The translations under genes and the position numbers were made by a program. From assembly GCA_039915085.1 (NCBI GenBank), contig JBDSOC010000028.1, forward strand, positions 1-7,874: 7,874 nt of DNA. The letters are read 5' to 3'. The notes under the pieces are model-generated. The model searched no databases, was not told where the DNA came from, and was given only the letters and a program-made list of their open reading frames with translations. The stretch comes from JACMLD01 sp039915085. GTDB lineage: Bacteria > Bacteroidota > Bacteroidia > Chitinophagales > Chitinophagaceae. Below, piece by piece: positions 6,245-7,874 of the stretch. Position 1 is the first letter of the stretch; every line of letters starts with the position of its first letter.

Positions 6245-7771
6245 TTAAATTGTTTGTCCTGCGTGAACCTTTTGCAAAGCCATACCGATACCCTGTGTCT
6301 GAATAGTATTAACTGCTTCTGTAACCGCCTTCCCAAAACCAGGCAATGAATTCAGGTTAATGCCCCATAAATTAACATTTTCCAATACACTCCGGACAAA
6401 GTTATCGGTATTGTCAATACGCCACAACTCATACAATTCTGCTGCTTTATCATCATTGATTGTATACTTTTTCCCACCTGCATTACCTGTAAATAAAGAT
6501 TCCCTGTTCTTTTCTGATTTCATGAATAAAAGATAAGCTGCAAATCCCAATACCATCCTGCGGGGTGTGATAGCTTTCTTCTCATAATATTGTTGCAATA
6601 CGGGTACATTGCGCATTTTCATTTTAGAACTGTATTGCAAAGCAATGCTGAGCCAGTGGTGTTCAATAAAAGGATTTTTGTAACGGTCAATCACCTGGCT
6701 GGCAAACTGCTGCCCGTCTTCCGCTGAAACTTTGTTGTCCACGATTGCCGGCACTATTTCTTCCAGCATCAGCTGCGTGATAAAACTGCAGAACAATTCA
6801 TCCTCCATAGCCTGTTTTACAGTAGTAAATCCCATCTGAACTGCCAGTGCACAGGTAAAGGTATGCGAACCATTGAGCAGGCGCAGTTTCAGTTCCCGGA
6901 ATTTATCAATATCATCTGCAATTACAACACCGGTATCAGCTTTACTGAAAGATAAAATTTCTTTTGTCCGTTTACCGGAGGTTTCAATTGCCCATAACCG
7001 GTAGGCCTCTGACATTATCATCAGATCATCTTTAAATCCAAGACGGCTTTCCGTAGCGGCCTTGTCTTCTCCGGGCAGTTTACCAGGCACAATCCTGTCG
7101 ACAAGTGAATTACAAAAATCATTGGCAGTTTGTATCCATTCAATAAATTTATTTTCAAGTTTGTTTTGCGTTGCCAGCTCGACAACTATATTTTTAAGCT
7201 TTGTTCCATTCTCAGTAATCAATTCCGTAGGAATTATCACCATGCCGCTTTCAGCACTGCCATTAAAATATTTATAACGTTCCAATAAAAAGGCAAGCAG
7301 TTTACCGGGAAAAGAAACAGGTGGCGCTGCATACACATTGTCATTATCAAGCAATGCAATTCCTACTTCCGTTGTATTGGAAATAATTATTTGCATTTGC
7401 GGATTGGCAGCGCATGCCAGTATAGTATTCCATTGTTCAGAAGCTGTTAATACACGGCTGACTGAAGCATTAATTATCACTTCATCTATGCGTTTTCCAT
7501 TTTCTATACCCCGCACGCATTGCGTAAACAGGTTATCCTGTTTATTAAATACATCTGTATCTCCCTGGCTGGTAGATTTAACAATTACAATTCTTCCATT
7601 GAATACAGCCTGCTTATTTGCCTTATCAATAAAATAATCAGGTAATCCGCGCAATAATACGCCTGTACCAAACTGCAGCATTTTTTCTGGCAAAGAAAAT
7701 AATGCTGCGGAAGGAATAGCAAGCCCTTCTGCTTTTTTTATCAGCGACAAATTTTTTTCCGATAAAATCAT
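6245..7771 (-). CDS. uxaB: Tagaturonate reductase (altronate oxidoreductase), long-chain polyol dehydrogenase family
   Basis: UxaB reduces D-tagaturonate to D-altronate with NADH in the cytoplasm. The 508-residue protein has the two-domain layout of the mannitol-dehydrogenase-type family. The N-terminal Rossmann fold carries LQFGTGVLLRG at 32-42 and SNTTEVG at 131-137. The C-terminal helical domain carries KLRLLNGSHTFTCALA at 295-310, whose K295, N300 and H303 correspond to the catalytic lysine and its partners in this family. Length fits UxaB. The ATG at 7771 comes 10 nt after the stop of the preceding gene and has no SD. uxaA follows after 14 nt, so the two are probably co-transcribed. Fructuronate reductase (UxuB) is the closest alternative, but adjacency to altronate dehydratase and absence of a mannonate dehydratase favour UxaB. 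Confidence 0.95.
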   Translation of the reverse strand: MILSEKNLSLIKKAEGLAIPSAALFSLPEKMLQFGTGVLLRGLPDYFIDKANKQAVFNGRIVIVKSTSQGDTDVFNKQDNLFTQCVRGIENGKRIDEVIINASVSRVLTASEQWNTILACAANPQMQIIISNTTEVGIALLDNDNVYAAPPVSFPGKLLAFLLERYKYFNGSAESGMVIIPTELITENGTKLKNIVVELATQNKLENKFIEWIQTANDFCNSLVDRIVPGKLPGEDKAATESRLGFKDDLMIMSEAYRLWAIETSGKRTKEILSFSKADTGVVIADDIDKFRELKLRLLNGSHTFTCALAVQMGFTTVKQAMEDELFCSFITQLMLEEIVPAIVDNKVSAEDGQQFASQVIDRYKNPFIEHHWLSIALQYSSKMKMRNVPVLQQYYEKKAITPRRMVLGFAAYLLFMKSEKNRESLFTGNAGGKKYTINDDKAAELYELWRIDNTDNFVRSVLENVNLWGINLNSLPGFGKAVTEAVNTIQTQGIGMALQKVHAGQTI

Positions 7772-7781
7772 AATTCACTAT

Positions 7782-7874
7782 TTATTCAGCCGGGCGCCAT
7801 TTATTACCAAACACCCATGCTGCATTAATGTTGCCTGCTTCCGGCATTCCGCCCACTTTATCAGGATTGTTTGC
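7782..7874 (-). CDS. C-terminal end of an unidentified protein
   Basis: A minus-strand frame is open from the right edge to a TAA at 7782-7784 and encodes 30 residues. They include NNPDKVGGMPEAGN and end in VFGNKWRPAE. A second minus-strand frame is also open here and ends at a TAG 8 nt closer to uxaB, but its composition (several Lys, Gln, Cys and His) looks less natural. The stop is 10 nt from the uxaB start, so this gene probably belongs to the same transcript. I do not recognise the family. From context it could be a pectin- or uronate-related protein, but nothing in these 30 residues shows that. There is no transmembrane segment in the visible part. Confidence 0.6.
   Translation of the reverse strand, partial: ANNPDKVGGMPEAGNINAAWVFGNKWRPAE

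Noticed and set aside
1..7874. tRNA, rRNA, CRISPR arrays, insertion sequences or phage genes
   Set aside because: No cloverleaf, regularly spaced repeat, transposase or terminal inverted repeat pair was seen. The window is fully accounted for by metabolic genes and short gaps.

Overview
The window carries a hexuronate (pectin-derived uronic acid) catabolic cluster. Every supported gene lies on the minus strand, so transcription runs from high to low coordinates. The organism is most likely a Bacteroidetes bacterium, possibly of the Chitinophagaceae type. This is an inference from the style of the proteins (a fused altronate dehydratase of about 550 residues, a UxaC beginning MKHFMDENF), the moderate AT-richness, the absence of Shine-Dalgarno sequences with A-rich leaders before start codons, and short repetitive words in the gaps. 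No marker gene fixes the species.

In transcription order the layout is: the last 30 codons of an unidentified gene (7782-7874); uxaB, tagaturonate reductase (6245-7771); uxaA, altronate dehydratase (4587-6230); a 152-nt gap; uxaC, uronate isomerase (3007-4434); kduD, a short-chain dehydrogenase for 2,5-diketo-3-deoxygluconate (2228-2989); a 273-nt gap; kduI, 5-keto-4-deoxyuronate isomerase (1124-1954); a 153-nt gap; and kdgK, 2-keto-3-deoxygluconate kinase (1-970), which runs off the left edge with only its extreme C-terminus missing. The very short spacings (10, 14 and 17 nt) suggest co-transcribed pairs. The three longer gaps could hold internal promoters or processing sites, but no convincing promoter or terminator was found in them.

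The genes form two routes that meet at 2-keto-3-deoxygluconate (KDG). Saturated D-galacturonate goes through UxaC (to tagaturonate), UxaB (to altronate) and UxaA (to KDG). Unsaturated uronate released by pectate lyases and unsaturated-uronyl hydrolases rearranges to 5-keto-4-deoxyuronate, which KduI and KduD convert to KDG. KdgK then makes 2-keto-3-deoxy-6-phosphogluconate. The aldolase that would cleave this product, a transporter and a regulator are not visible and may lie outside the window. The mannonate branch (uxuA, uxuB) is also absent here.

I see no previously undescribed system. The coding content is conventional and intact. What merits a second look is in the gaps: short repeat words at or just after three stop codons, a shared initiation region in front of kduD and kduI, a 10-bp AAACGTTTTA element present twice, and an unidentified gene end at the right edge.
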